Assembly (NCBI GenBank): GCA_964035015.1
Contig: OZ036000.1
Coordinates: 3,406,599 to 3,470,598 of the forward strand
Origin: Corallium rubrum
Taxonomy: Eukaryota; Cnidaria; Anthozoa; Scleralcyonacea; Coralliidae
Direction of reading: 5' to 3'
DNA length: 64,000 bases
The notes under the pieces were generated by a model. The model ran no database searches and had not been told where the DNA came from. It saw nothing but the letters and a program-made list of their open reading frames with translations. The position numbers and the translations under genes are program-made. The first letter of the stretch is position 1; each line of letters begins with the position of its first letter. This document shows positions 11,610 to 23,421 of the stretch, one piece after another.

Positions 11610-12615
11610 TCCGATCGACGTTGAAAAATGCGTTGATTACCGTTTCTTTCCTCTCAAATAACACAGCCACTGTTTCTTTGCCACAAACCTTCTACGCAAC
11701 AGTCGAAAGTCCTTCCCGGAGGTTTACCGCTGACCACATGGGAGCGCTTCTGCGTATATACGATATATATAGCAACATTACGTCATTTACGTTACGTCAT
11801 TTGTGATATTCGCCAACTGACCAAGTTTGACGTGGCAACCTTCCAACATTAACATTAGCGGGAGTGGACTGGGGAGGCTTGGATACCAGGGATTCTTTTG
11901 CATCTTATTACAGTAGTAATATTTAGCATTTCACTCAATTAAACTGCATGTTCTAAATTTCATGTGTAAGAATTTATACATTTTAAGAAAAACTGAAACC
12001 AGTTGCAAAAATGCAACATCAAGATGAATCAAACCCACGACCATGCAATACTAGTACAGTGCTTTGACCACCAAGCTACACAGGTTGTGGTCAACAGTTA
12101 CATCAACAAATTCTGTATATATGATGGTGGTAATGCTGATAAAGAATTGAGGGTTTTCTGCATCACTCCCTGGATTAAATCAGTTTCTAGAGTAGTACTT
12201 AAAAACTTTGTGAAATATGTATAGAATTTTTAGTTGCTGAAAAAAGCACTTTTACCACTGATCAGTGGTTGTTGCTTGCACAAGTGCAATACATCTGTGT
12301 GGGGAGGACAACTCTAAATCTCTAATGTTGCACAACACTGACCAGCTATTGTAGTATCATGGGCTCATAATTATCAACTACAGTATACAAATTTTAAAAT
12401 GTATATTAATAATTAATATTATACAATACATATAATATAATTATTCATTCTTCTGTGCATGCTGCATGTGCCTCATACATTTTTTGCACATGGATTTTCA
12501 AGTGTGCGTGAAGATCTTTGCACGCACTACAAAGTTTCCAGACTGACTGGGAACCAGGAACGCAACCTTGGATTGTCTGCATTCTGCAACTAGCAGCACA
12601 CTCTCACTTTCTCGT
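11610..12615. other. Promoter side of CREB3-like gene and 3' flank of CCDC115
   Basis: No gene is supported. It should contain the CREB3-like 5' UTR and promoter (just above 11609) and the CCDC115 3' UTR (just below 12616). A 73-codon open frame at 12003-12224 (+) has no recognisable features. Confidence 0.4.
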
Positions 12616-13281
12616 CTAAGTATTCTGAGACTTTAGTGCATTTTTCTGTTCTTTTAGCTGTTTATAAGCACCCATTATCTGCTTAATTTCACACTCTAGA
12701 CTAGCAATATCGCAGAGTAACTGACAAGACGATTTAAATTCCTGTTGACACTGACGTAGCGAAGAAGGGACTAAAACCCCAAACCATTTTAAAGGATCAC
12801 TAGATTTCTTCACAATCTTCTTATGTATAAGCTCTTCTTCTTTTTCTGCTTCGTTGGAAACCGCTAGACCTTTTTTATCGTCGTTTTTAGAACGAACTCG
12901 TCTCCTGACAAAACTTTCACGATTTTGGTCGACAACAGCCGTCTCACTTTTCTCCGGCCCAGCGCCATCTCCCTCGAAACAAAGACAAAAAACCTTCTGT
13001 TCTTTTCTAGTAATTCCCTCTTTTTCTTCCCCAGAATGTGTTAAGAAATTATCGTTTGTAAACACCGTTGTTCCGGCTCCCATATTTTTCTCTCCATATT
13101 GTAATGAGCTTACGGATTTATTTCCCATCGAATACCTTGCTTTCGACATCAAAAGATAGCCATTTTTCATAGCATTCGCTAATGCATTCCTAGCACTTTG
13201 TAGCTCTTCGAATTTTTCAAAAAATTCGCACAAAACCTTGTCTAGTTTCTCGTTGACAACTTCCAAAGATAATTCCGCCAT
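12616..13281 (-). CDS. CCDC115: CCDC115-like V-ATPase assembly factor (Vma22 homologue)
   Basis: CCDC115 is the animal counterpart of yeast Vma22, which helps assemble the proton-pumping V-ATPase membrane sector at the ER/ERGIC. The 221-aa frame is a single exon. The N-terminal coiled coil (about 1-45) leads into the family motif LMSKARYSMG with SVSSLQY (about 43-63). A long charged, variable linker follows, then the signature DPLKWFGVLVPSSLRQCQ (about 160-177), and a C-terminal coiled coil that ends at the stop. It is longer than the roughly 180-aa human protein only in the linker. The start is the first Met before the coiled coil, and the upstream DNA is non-coding. Next gene on the same strand is the CREB3-like gene, about 1 kb downstream. 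Confidence 0.88.
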   Translation of the reverse strand: MAELSLEVVNEKLDKVLCEFFEKFEELQSARNALANAMKNGYLLMSKARYSMGNKSVSSLQYGEKNMGAGTTVFTNDNFLTHSGEEKEGITRKEQKVFCLCFEGDGAGPEKSETAVVDQNRESFVRRRVRSKNDDKKGLAVSNEAEKEEELIHKKIVKKSSDPLKWFGVLVPSSLRQCQQEFKSSCQLLCDIASLECEIKQIMGAYKQLKEQKNALKSQNT

Positions 13282-13348
13282 GTTTGTTTCTTCTTACCCA
13301 GTCTCCTGCTCCAATATCATACAGTATACGCTCTCTACGAAAATGTAC

Positions 13349-13792
13349 CAGGCCCGGATTTACCGATAGGCTTACCAGGCTATAGCCTGTAGGCCCACAA
13401 TTTGGACGGCCCATGTTTTGGGACGAAAAAAAAAGATTTAGACACTATTTCAAAATTTCCCCAAACTTTATATATAACATTGTGCTCTATAACTCTACAT
13501 CTGTAAGACTGTAAATGTTGAATTTCATAAATTCGATTTGTTCTACTTTTCAAACATAATTAGTTTTCTACTTTGTTAATTAAAATACACTGTTCTTAAT
13601 TATTCTACTTCATAGAAATATTTCTTAAAAATGACGAGAAACTTTGTTAAAAAATGGGATTTCACACCTTTATATTTTGCTGTTTCAGTGACCCAAAATT
13701 CAAAAAAATTCCGGGGGACATGCCCCCCGGCCCCCCTAGAAATGTGTCGTCACACTTAGCCTGTGGGCCCAAAATTGTTAAATCCGGGCCTG
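13349..13792. mobile_element. hAT-type non-autonomous element with perfect TSD
   Basis: The ends are CAGGCCCGGATTTA and its exact complement. They are flanked on both sides by the 8-bp duplication AAATGTAC (13341-13348 and 13793-13800). Eight-base duplications and CAG-type ends are hallmarks of hAT transposons. It is 444 bp long with no transposase. Confidence 0.88.
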
Positions 13793-13800
13793 AAATGTAC

Positions 13801-15533
13801 CCTACGAAATTGATCTCTGTGCTTTTACTTTTAAGCCGGTGTAGTGCGAGAGGGTCTGGGGACGAGAATGGCTATTTGGATGAGATCAGTGGTATTTCCC
13901 AAATGGGAATTACAACTTGGAATTATCCAATGAAAACGCTGTTTAGCAAATCGCTTAACCAATCAGAAATTTCATCAAGATTATTCCACCAATCAAACGC
14001 GTTTCTTGACGCGCGGGGATTTAGATCAAAGACATCTCGCGCTGAGTATTTTCATGAGTTCCTTGGCCGTCTTCAGACCTTACAAGAACTTCGAGATGTT
14101 TGGAGAACTGGTCGTTTCTCGAAGTAAATACGAACCAAAACACGGAATTGAAGGTGTCTTTGAAAGCCTGTGGTTCATTGAGGTATAACATGTTATATTT
14201 TGTACAGTAGAGTCACTGCAGAGGACAGAGAGAGAGAGAGAGAGAGAGAGAAAGAATTTAGAGTGTCTTTGAATGGCCGCCATCGAAGCTAGAAATCGAA
14301 GGAAGAATATTTTGGTTGATAGAATGTATTCGTTTAGGGTTTTGCTTTGTATTTTAAACTAAGTTGTTGTGGTTTAGTTCGTGTATGTTTAGCTCCAGAC
14401 GAAACTCGCAATACAATGACGGCAACCGAGAAATTTTGAACTTTCAAACGAGGGTTGCTTCGATCTTGGAGAACTCGCTGATCAGCGGGTCCAACAGCTC
14501 ATAACGAAATGTCCAGAAGTGGTATTCACTCCGTTAAAAGTCGCTCTAATTTCAGCAAACATGCTTAAAACCTTTGTATAAAACTATAACTCGCTTTCGT
14601 GGGATGATTTAGGTTTAAGATATCTGGGAATTTACGCCAAAAATTCCAGATTATAAATCGGAGTATTGTATTCCCGTGAAGTGAAGGTGTGAAGGAAGCT
14701 CGCTTGCATTACGGATTGACGTACAAAAATATTGCTTAAATACTAAAAATTAGTACGTATTTGATAGTTTTAAAGCACTCTTGTACTTGTTGTTTATTTT
14801 TGAAGCTTATTACAACGAATTTGGGCCGTTTATTTCGTATTTGGGACACCAGTTGGCCAAGGGAAGGTGGTCCCACGGGCACGGGTATGCGAAACAAATC
14901 TTCAAAATAAAACAACAGAATTTTACACGTGTGCACGCTTCTGAACGTCACCAAAAAACAAGAATAAAAACTTTTGGAAGACAAAGGACGAGAAAAACTC
15001 TTGTAGTCGCAATTTGTACGCTTTCTTGGCGCTTGCCGTTGGCAGTTTCGAAAATATTTAAGAGAAACAAGGTCAGGAAGATTTCGGCGAAGTTTTTGCC
15101 ATTTTGGCCTAGTATAATTTCTTAGTTATTAAATAGGCAAATGCCAATATACAATTTACGAAAGAAAATGATATAGTATGTTATTTTAGTTTAAATTTAG
15201 TCTGTTTTTGACTCCAAGACTCCGAAAATATCCCAAATTATCGTTTTAGGCCACTTCGGTTACTGGAAACATTTAAATTTTTTTGGTTTGACTTAATAGA
15301 TGTCTTGAGCAGATTCCCATGAAGTTCTACGTGGTTGCAAATCCTTGCTTGAATTGCAACTTCCATAGGGTACTTGTACTGAGCCACTTGTATTAAGTAA
15401 GGGTTCTTTGTCTTGTTTTTGAGGTGCTAGAAAAAGAAATATCCACATATATTTTAGGGATAATTGCACTGATCAGTGTACAGTACATGTAATACAATAA
15501 TTATCTAGATGTACTGATTTGATAGTACCATTA
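13801..15533. other. Intergenic, no gene identified
   Basis: Contains a (GA)n tract at 14225-14252. Open frames at 13654-14127 (+) and 14781-15125 (+) have no motif I recognise. The first starts inside the hAT element, so it is unlikely to be a gene. The second (114 aa, basic) could be anything. Confidence 0.3.
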
Positions 15534-16350
15534 GTTTAAAGTGTCACTAAGATGAAAAATCGTCAGTCTTTTTCTGATCTAATCATAAAGTACATTAAAA
15601 ATGAGGAGGAACGGCGTTTGTGGTTTGTAAATAACTCATCTCGTTCAAGAGATATTCACGTTTTTGAAATATGCAAATTATATGGCTGATGACGTCATTT
15701 TCTCCAAACGAGCGAAATGAAAATCGTAAAATTAGGAAGATCTCTAGAAATAAACAATTGGAAGTGCTCAAATTTTGCATGCTTATAGTATTAAATAAAA
15801 TACGTTTCACTGTGGAACTTTAGTTGTTTTCGTGTTAACCGCTGGTTCCTGGCCCCCTCCAATGATAAAATTAAATATTCTTATTTATCAGCAATCAAGT
15901 AGCGTTTACTCCAGCGAATAAATGTGACGATTAGGGCTTTTGTAGGCATTGTAATTCAAACGTTTAAATCTTTCTATTTTTAAACAATGAAGCAAAAATG
16001 ATAATTCCCTTTTTAAGGTTTAGAGTAACCTGAGAGCATGCGCTTACCATGGCAATCACAAAAGTTCCACAGAGAAGTGTATTTTATTAGATACTATAAG
16101 CATACAAAGCTTAAGCACATTCTATTGTTTATTTCCAGAGATATTACTTATTTTACGATTTTCATTTCGCTCGTTTGGAGAAAATGACATCATCAGCCAT
16201 AAATTTGCATATTGCCAATTACGTGAATATCTCCTGAACGAGATGAGATATTGACAAACCACAAACGCCGTTCACCCTCATTTCAAATGTACTTTATGAT
16301 AAGATTAAAAAAAAGACTGACGATTTTTTCCATCATAGTGACACTTTAAC
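15534..16350. mobile_element. ~815-bp foldback element with ~280-bp arms
   Basis: Left arm about 15534-15822 and right arm about 16064-16350 are inverted copies with scattered differences. Shared blocks include AAAGTGTCACTA at the tip, TTTTCTCCAAACGAGCGAAA, and AAGTTCCACAG at the inner end. No coding frame. Confidence 0.8.
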
Positions 16351-17262
16351 AAAACCCTGTGTTGTCATTGATTTAAATAAAACGGAAACAACTAGTTAAA
16401 CTAATAATTAACTAATTAATTTATTTATTTAATTATAATTAATTTAGTCTAATTTAACTAATCATTGTATGGCTCATAAATTAGCAGTCCAAGATAGTTA
16501 AAGATCTAAAATTGTCGATAGGTTTTATACTAGTTAATTTTGAGTATTTGATTTAAGAACTGTTGTATCACCTATCTGGTAAAATCAATTATTTTATCTG
16601 GTATATATACATATATATATACATATATGCAGATTCAAGAATAGTTCTATAATTAATAGGGACATCTGGCACTTGGATAATGAAAACTAATTACCCCAAC
16701 TTCTCATGGGCCTTACCAACCACCCCTAATCATTTGAGAAGTAATATTTCAAACATGAGAAGCCATTTATTATCTGAGTGATTTGAACACTGAGAAGTGT
16801 GTTTAAAGAGAAATTTGAGATAAAACTTGTCTTAATTTATGGGCATTTATTACCACATTTCACAATGTCTCAGGAACTGATCCCATTATGTTTTCCTCAT
16901 GAATTATTAATGAGTTTGAGAACTTTATAAACTACAGTGATGCTAAAGAAGCTTGTGGCATGTGCAGTATTCTACAGTGCCATGTATCTGAAGCATTTGG
17001 GTTGTGTCCTCGGGTAGAAGACACAGGATGTCTCAATAATTTTTATGTATATTTACATGTAAGAGTGGACATTTGTCTTCTTTAAAGTTGGAGGTAAGGG
17101 TAATACACTGTATTAGATTTTTGGTTGAGATTAAGAACCATTATGGCATATTCTTAAGAAAGTAATGTTATATAATTGCAGTTGTGAGGTCATCTGTCTA
17201 TTGTCTCTCCTCTACCTGAGGAATGACACCCTGCATTTGATGTACTGTAAGGTGAGTGCATC
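16351..17262. other. 3' flank of MFSD12-like gene
   Basis: AT-rich DNA with a short (TATACA)-like tract near 16600. At about 16895-16922 there is a small piece of the repeat family seen at 21260 and 35395 (TTTTCCTCATGAATTATTAA). No gene is supported. Confidence 0.35.
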
Positions 17263-20200
17263 TTACACACAGGACATACCATTCGGTTTTAATAATCCAA
17301 TATCTTGTCTGAATAGCGTAGCAGTGGCCAATAATGCTACAATTGCTGCTGCTGCAGGAAAATACATCATAATATCCCGATAAAACCTTTCACAATCTAT
17401 GCAACTGCCATCACTGTTTTAACAAAATAAAAAATCAAGTTGACTGGTAACATCAGGGTGATGAGTATTTGTTATGGCACAAAGACAGAAAATTTAGCTT
17501 TGTTATAAAGAGAGTATAGCAACTGAACATATACTGTACCACTTAGGGCTGAACACTTGAATAACTTGCACAGCAATTCCATTTGCTAGCTTGTCCAAAA
17601 AACTCATAGCTCCATACACAAATGCACCAGTTTCCTAAATGTAGGAAATCTAAATTTTAGCACGATATTAACTGGGCCTGAGGAAATGCATCCAACATAT
17701 AAAAGAACATCCTTGAGAAGCTATACAATAGGAACTTTAAGATTCAGACAACAGACTACGGCTACGGTAGAAAGTTTGACAGTGATATTAATGGTGGTGT
17801 ATTTATACATTCAAATTTCAAGATACATTATCGCACGGATTCGCCATGTTCTTAAATTCCTGAAGAGATACACTTGTTCAATCTATGCTAGTTGTGAGAG
17901 TAAGGTTACGCTTTCCCAAGGCTTCTGTAGTGATTCAGGTTCCACGTTGTCTTTACAACGTAAAAATGGTTTTTCTACGTTGTCAACAGAGTCATGACGG
18001 CATGAAAATTACTCTCGGGACCTTCATTTACAAAAGTTCTTTGTATATGACATGAAATTCTACTGTTCAAACACGTTGCCGTAGTCGTTGTGTTTTCTTA
18101 AAGTCCCTACTTGCAGGGCTGGAGCTACGTAGGGTGTGTGACCCCCCCCCCCCCCCCCCCCCCCCAAGAAATGTCTTTTTAGTTCCAGTTGGCAGACAAC
18201 ACATTTCAGTTGGCAGCAGGTGAGTGTCCAGATTCAGAAAATTTCACATCCATTGCTTATCTTGCATTGGTTGTGTTCCTCCTATAGACCACTTTCATAA
18301 TGGTGACTATATTGAATATTCTTTTATGTGCATTTTAATAAACCTTTCTAGCCTCGTTTGTATGTCTGCAATTCAAAAGAATCTTTGTTTGATAACGGGG
18401 CTAAGAAGGCTCTCATTATCCCCCCTCCCATACAAAATGTTCTAGGTACAGCCTTGTTATATATGCAGTAAAGACAGATTGTATATTAATTAGTTGTGAC
18501 TTACCACATTTTCACCAATTAAGTTAGCCAACATTGCTAAACATGTTACCAAACACAGTGAACCTCCAACTCCCAGGAGCACTGCAAAGCCATAAACCTG
18601 GTTATTCTCTTTTTGTAACTTCCAACACCAAACGCTAAATAACAATATCAACATGAGAGACAGTGTGGTAACATTAGTGCTATCTTGGTGTGTTTCACTA
18701 ACAGACATTAAGGTGAGGTACTATGAGCAACATTTTATAAATTAATATATTTATTAATAATGTAAAAATATTTGTTTAACCCTTTATCGCCCAACGATAG
18801 TATTTTACTCTGGCTTAACGCCAGATGATTTTACTCATCAATGGAGTGGCTACTGGGCAATAAAGGGTGAATACACAAATTGTAAAATTAACTTATTTTA
18901 TTACATTCGTTGTCTCCTTACCAGTTGCCCAATATGATAAAGAGACCAAGTACATAGGTTAACTACAAAAGGTAAGTTATATAATTATTTATACAGTCAA
19001 ACTGGATGTTCTCTAGCTAGCTAGTGAGCTTTAAACAAATTGCGGTGTGGTGTCATTAATACGACTGATGGGGGTTGCGTTGTATATTTTAGATTACCTC
19101 TGATATGAACACAATTTTCTCAGATGCTATTCTATATGATTTTTTAAAATTTACATATGAGCTTGCATGCTAATTTGCAATCTTGCACTGCAAGATTGTA
19201 ATGTTGATTGTCAATTTGGCTTGAGCAAACTTGCAAACATCGATCTCGTGAAGATTCCTCACTGTACATTCCTTTAAAGGTTCATCATTCTTTTGAGTAA
19301 ATATACATGCAAATTTATGTTTAAAATATTACTGTTGGTGGGTTACGATAGTGTGTTCAAATGGTAGTTCAAGTAATTAGAAATGTTGAATTTTGGAAAT
19401 AAATATTCCTGAAACACTTTGTGACTTTGCTCATGGCAACTTGTCAATCAACATTGCAATATATGTTGCGTGGGAATATTGCAATGTAGCTCGCAAGAGA
19501 ACACCCGCTTTGACTAATATATATATACTTGAATCAGTATAAATTTAATAGAATTATTACCGTTAATATTAATTGAATTATAACTTACTTTCTCACCGAG
19601 ATGAACATTTAAAGGTTTGGCAGCAATGGCAGTAACAAAACCACTGACAAACACAATTAGTGGGACAGTTGCAATTATTTCCTATATTCAAGCAAATAAT
19701 CATGATCAATTATTATTCTGCATAATTTATTGTTAAAGTAATGAATATTTAAAACATGAGCAGCAGGGTTTTATCAGATTTAAAACATGAGGTGATTAGT
19801 GCTGTGCACCGGAGGGCCTGTCAGCCGGAGCTCCAGCCTATTTTGCCAGAGCCGGAGCTGGAGTTTGTTCAGCTCTGGCAAAACTCCGGCAGCACTTACA
19901 GAGGATTTCTCATAACTTTTGCCGATTGTGTTCTGAAGTTCGTTCGTTATTTCTGAAGTTGGTGATGAACTTCGCAAGTTAGTTGGGAACTTCCGAACTT
20001 CCAAAGTTCGTAACTTCGGAAGTTCGTTGTTCACAGCATCATTTCAAAGTTCGCTGTTGAAGGCATAGAGTAAATATTCGAAAGACCCTGGGTACAAGGT
20101 TGTGAGGTGTTAAAATCAAAAACAAAGATAGTGCTTGTGCTTCCACTTTGAAATGTGAAATTGCTGTAAAATTTCCATTAAATTTCGAATTTTCCTCAGA

Positions 20201-23200
20201 TGCCGGAGCTGGAAATTTTCTGCCGGAGCCGGAGTTTTTTTTGCCGGAGCCGGAGTTTTTTTGGCCGGAGCCGGAGGTGATACCCGAGTGTTTTAGATCT
20301 GATAAAACAGGTTATACTGTACCTTACTGTGAATGTTTTAAATAGCTTCAAAATAGCTTTCAACCCATTTGGTAATTAACCTCATAATTGGCATAGTAAG
20401 TTTGAAAAATAACGTTGTCTAAGCCAAGAAAATCAAAGCTATTAAGTTTATGTAAATCAGGAGGTTAATTTCTTTATGCACCTACCAATGTTAGGCCGGT
20501 GGGGAGGAGGCAGGGCAGGGGGGTGGGATTTGATACAAAGATAAATCCCGCGAGTAAGGAATTTGACGAGCGTAGTCCCGGGGGCTAAAATATTTGACGT
20601 ACATTGACTGCTTCCGAATTTTCGATCACTTCCACTAGAGCCTGTGTTCTTTTTGGACTTGGATCGTATTTTATATTTGAAAAGTAAGTCATTTATTTAC
20701 ATATCCTTTAATACGCTTTGCATAAAACTGAAACGAGTGGTTGACAAACGCTGTATATGTCACTAAGGGAAAATTTTAAGTACGAATGTCAAATATCATG
20801 TCTGTGTCGTCAGAGCAATTCTGTTTATATAAATCTATTTTAATATTTTAATAATCTTGTTTTTGATGCTTATTACGTAGATGAAAGCACTGAAGGTGTG
20901 GAATGCCGACAGGACAATCAGAAAAGTTATTGTAAAACTGTCTATATGAAGTTCTGATTTATAGATTTAATTCAAATCAATTGTGTTTTATTGTTTGTGG
21001 TGAACTGTGAACTGGTAGTACACATTGTATAAGTGATTAAAATTTGTTTCAATGCATTTGAGTATTTGCTCAGTGTGATGTCCCACAGGTACAATATTTG
21101 AAGTACAATGATGTTCCTGGGGTAGGGAATTTGACACAAAATTCTGTTTCAATGTCAAATCCCGCCCTCCTGCCCTGCCTCCCCCCCCTGCTGGCCTAAC
21201 ATTGATAGGTGCATAATATCAGATATAAAATCATGGACAATTGGTACTGATTTCCTTTGTGTTTTCCTCATGAATTATTAATGAGTTTTTGAAGAAAATA
21301 CCGTAATTATAATATAGTGAGAATTTTGTGAGAGTATTTTCATATATTTCTACAATGCAATAATTTAGTTTATATATACTGTAGTTTACCTTGTTTTGGT
21401 CTAATGAAATCTTGGTGAATAGTGGTATGTAAACTTGAGAAATATTGACAATGAGTCTTGTAGACATGTAAATAACTCCCATCTTTAACATTAGAACAAA
21501 GAATTATCTACATTAAATGAACCAATCAAATGGTTACCATATCAATGTACAGTCATACCATAAAATACCATCAAACTAATTTACCGCTAATATTTAATTT
21601 TAAAATGGTACTTCAAACTTCAAAGGAACACCTCACCTTATAAAACTGTGGTTCCTTAAACCACAATTTCCAATTCTTAGCATTTCGTTTGCTCTTTTCA
21701 TTTTTAATGAAGCAATTTAATCTTGGTTTTTCTTTTACTCCCACATGAAAGATTACCATAAACAGAAGGCCTATTCCAACTGTAATTAAGGCTAAAAGCT
21801 TGATAAAATAACATAAAATAATTATGACTACAATAAGGATATGATAACTGTAGTACGTATGTTGTGTGAGCGAGTGAGTAAATGAGTGAGGGGCCAGAGG
21901 GGTGGGTGGGTGGATGGGTGAGTGAATAAGCAAGACTATTAATAGTAATATACATTTATGTACCATAAATTCCTTATGATCCTCTGGACCAATGTGATCT
22001 GTATCTTTCAACATTCTAATGAGAATCCACATAACTACAAAAACGACAATTCCAGATCCCACAGTACAAGCATACCTATGAAGGATAGAAACTGGAATTA
22101 AATTAAGATGCTTTGCATTTTTCAGCACTTATAAATTGTAATTATTTTTAATATTGATAATATAATTGGTCTCCGATATGTACTCCAAAATGTGCAGCTC
22201 AGACAACACACGATTGTCTCATGTACAAGTTCTCTGTTTTGGCAGTATATCTAACCATAGTCAATCGAGATATGGTCTGGAAACTCAGCTAAAGTCTTTG
22301 GTCTATCTTTTTGTTCACCTTTATGCATTTTTGTGCAGGGTGCACGGTCACTGAACACATTGTATTTTAGTATAATGAACGAATTGTCCAATAGCAACGT
22401 TTCAGTTCAATCACTCAACCGTGCTATTTAAATATTAATAAACCTAAAACAAAGGTTGTGCACGGTGTAAGGTACGGTTCAACATAAAATCCCAGCTCAT
22501 TATAGGAACTTTGAAGTTTGCCGAGTTTCCAGACCATATCTCGATTGACTATGATCTAACCTTACTATATTTCGATTGTTGTTTCTACACTGCCTACGCA
22601 GCACACTGGCTTTTTAAATCTCTAAAAATTGAACTTATTTCGTGTTCCTATATTTACATATGATGTAGTACTATAGTAAGTAAGAGTTAATTACTGCATA
22701 CTTCCTGATGCACGTAATTTAGTGCAAATTTCACAAGGTTTTGTCTTCATAATGACAATTCCTTTCAATTGAATTGAATTCAGTTGGTATGGGAGATAAA
22801 GACTAGCTTACGAATAACAAAGGAAAACCACGGAAATTTGAACTACTGATAAATATCATTAAAAACTTATTTTAAAAAAATTAATATCATTTACCTTATT
22901 GCATTTAAGGTCACTTTTTCGATCTTACATTCACTTAGTTCTGGGATAAGTGCAAGATGAGATATCTGTGTCGTTGCCCAACCAAATTGAAAAATAACAA
23001 CAAATGGTACATAGTATATAAATTTAGCATACTGTTTCGTCTGTTCGGAACCCTCATCACATCCAATGCATTTTGTAAAAATAAACGGAAAACTCAAGGC
23101 GACACAACAAACTCCCACTAAATGCCATATTTTTCTTCGTCCATATTTATAATTTCCTGTTTTATCTGATTCAATGCCAACAACAGGCGTCGCTAACGCG

Positions 23201-23421
23201 TCAGCTACTTGGCCAAGGAGAAGCAGTGAACCCGCCATAACTGGACTGAATTTCACCACTTCGTGCATGTAGATAAGCAAGTAGGTGAACCAAATATTGG
23301 CGCATAAATCATTAAGAATATGACCAACACCATAACATAATCGAGTCTTCCAAGTAAGAACAACAAAATTGCCACAAAGTACTGGCGAAGGACCATCGTA
23401 TCCCCTGTTCTCGTCAGTCAT
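17263..23421 (-). CDS. MFSD12: MFSD12-like major facilitator transporter
   Basis: MFSD12 is a 12-membrane-segment transporter of lysosomes and melanosomes, linked in vertebrates to cysteine import. Exons, in transcript order: 22895-23421, 21964-22075, 21637-21798, 21390-21482, 19589-19681, 18922-18962, 18505-18634, 17540-17634, 17263-17386. Phases all close, giving 458 aa against about 480 in human. Hallmarks: [20 protein letters not shown] near the N terminus, the loop motif [30 protein letters not shown] across the first junction, [15 protein letters not shown] in the second half, and [20 protein letters not shown] near the end. The 41-nt exon at 18922 is needed to keep frame and gives [13 protein letters not shown]. 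Introns 4-6 are full of repeats. The donors are ordinary. Confidence 0.9.
18778..18869. repeat. Dispersed palindromic repeat copy
   Basis: A single ~92-bp member of the TTAACCCTTTATCGCCCA family, in MFSD12 intron 6. Confidence 0.75.
19797..20273. mobile_element. CCGGAG-rich hAT-like element nested in copy X
   Basis: Starts TAGTGCTGTGC and is flanked by the 8-bp repeat GAGGTGAT (19789-19796 and 20274-20281). Both ends are rich in CCGGAGC motifs. The expected right terminus GCACAGCACTA is missing, so the right end may be worn. A sister copy is at 43833-44349. Confidence 0.6.
20474..21218. mobile_element. Inverted-repeat element nested in copy X
   Basis: Ends are inverted copies over about 55 bp (GCACCTACCAATGTTAGGCC at the left; right end the complement with few changes). 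They include G-rich AGGCAGGGCAGG blocks and TGGGATTTGA. No transposase frame. Confidence 0.65.
22256..22553. mobile_element. 298-bp TIR element with 7-bp TSD
   Basis: Ends are CATAGTCAATCGAG and its exact complement, with inverted arms of about 33 bp. Flanked by ATCTAAC at 22249-22255 and 22554-22560. The host sequence is a dispersed repeat whose uninterrupted form lies at about 29060-29125, where ATCTAAC occurs once. Lies in MFSD12 intron 1. Confidence 0.85.

Larger units (their letters stand above)
19747..21290. mobile_element. Host repeat (copy X) carrying two nested insertions
   Basis: The flanks match, on the opposite strand, an uninterrupted copy at about 35380-35710 (ACATGAGCAGCAG, GATAAAAC, GTTTATGTAAATCAGG, TTTTCCTCATGAATTA in the same order). 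In copy X the order is broken by the elements at 19797-20273 and about 20474-21218. Lies in MFSD12 intron 4. Confidence 0.75.

Noticed and set aside
13654-14127. 157-codon frame
   Set aside because: Begins inside a hAT MITE and continues into unrelated DNA; no domain and no splice support.
18115-18440. Another hAT element starting CAGGGCTGGAGCTACGTAG
   Set aside because: No matching right end or target duplication could be found nearby.
21613-22128. 171-aa single reading frame
   Set aside because: It reads through MFSD12 exons 2 and 3 and the intron between them. The intron part has simple-repeat content and the family alignment requires splicing.
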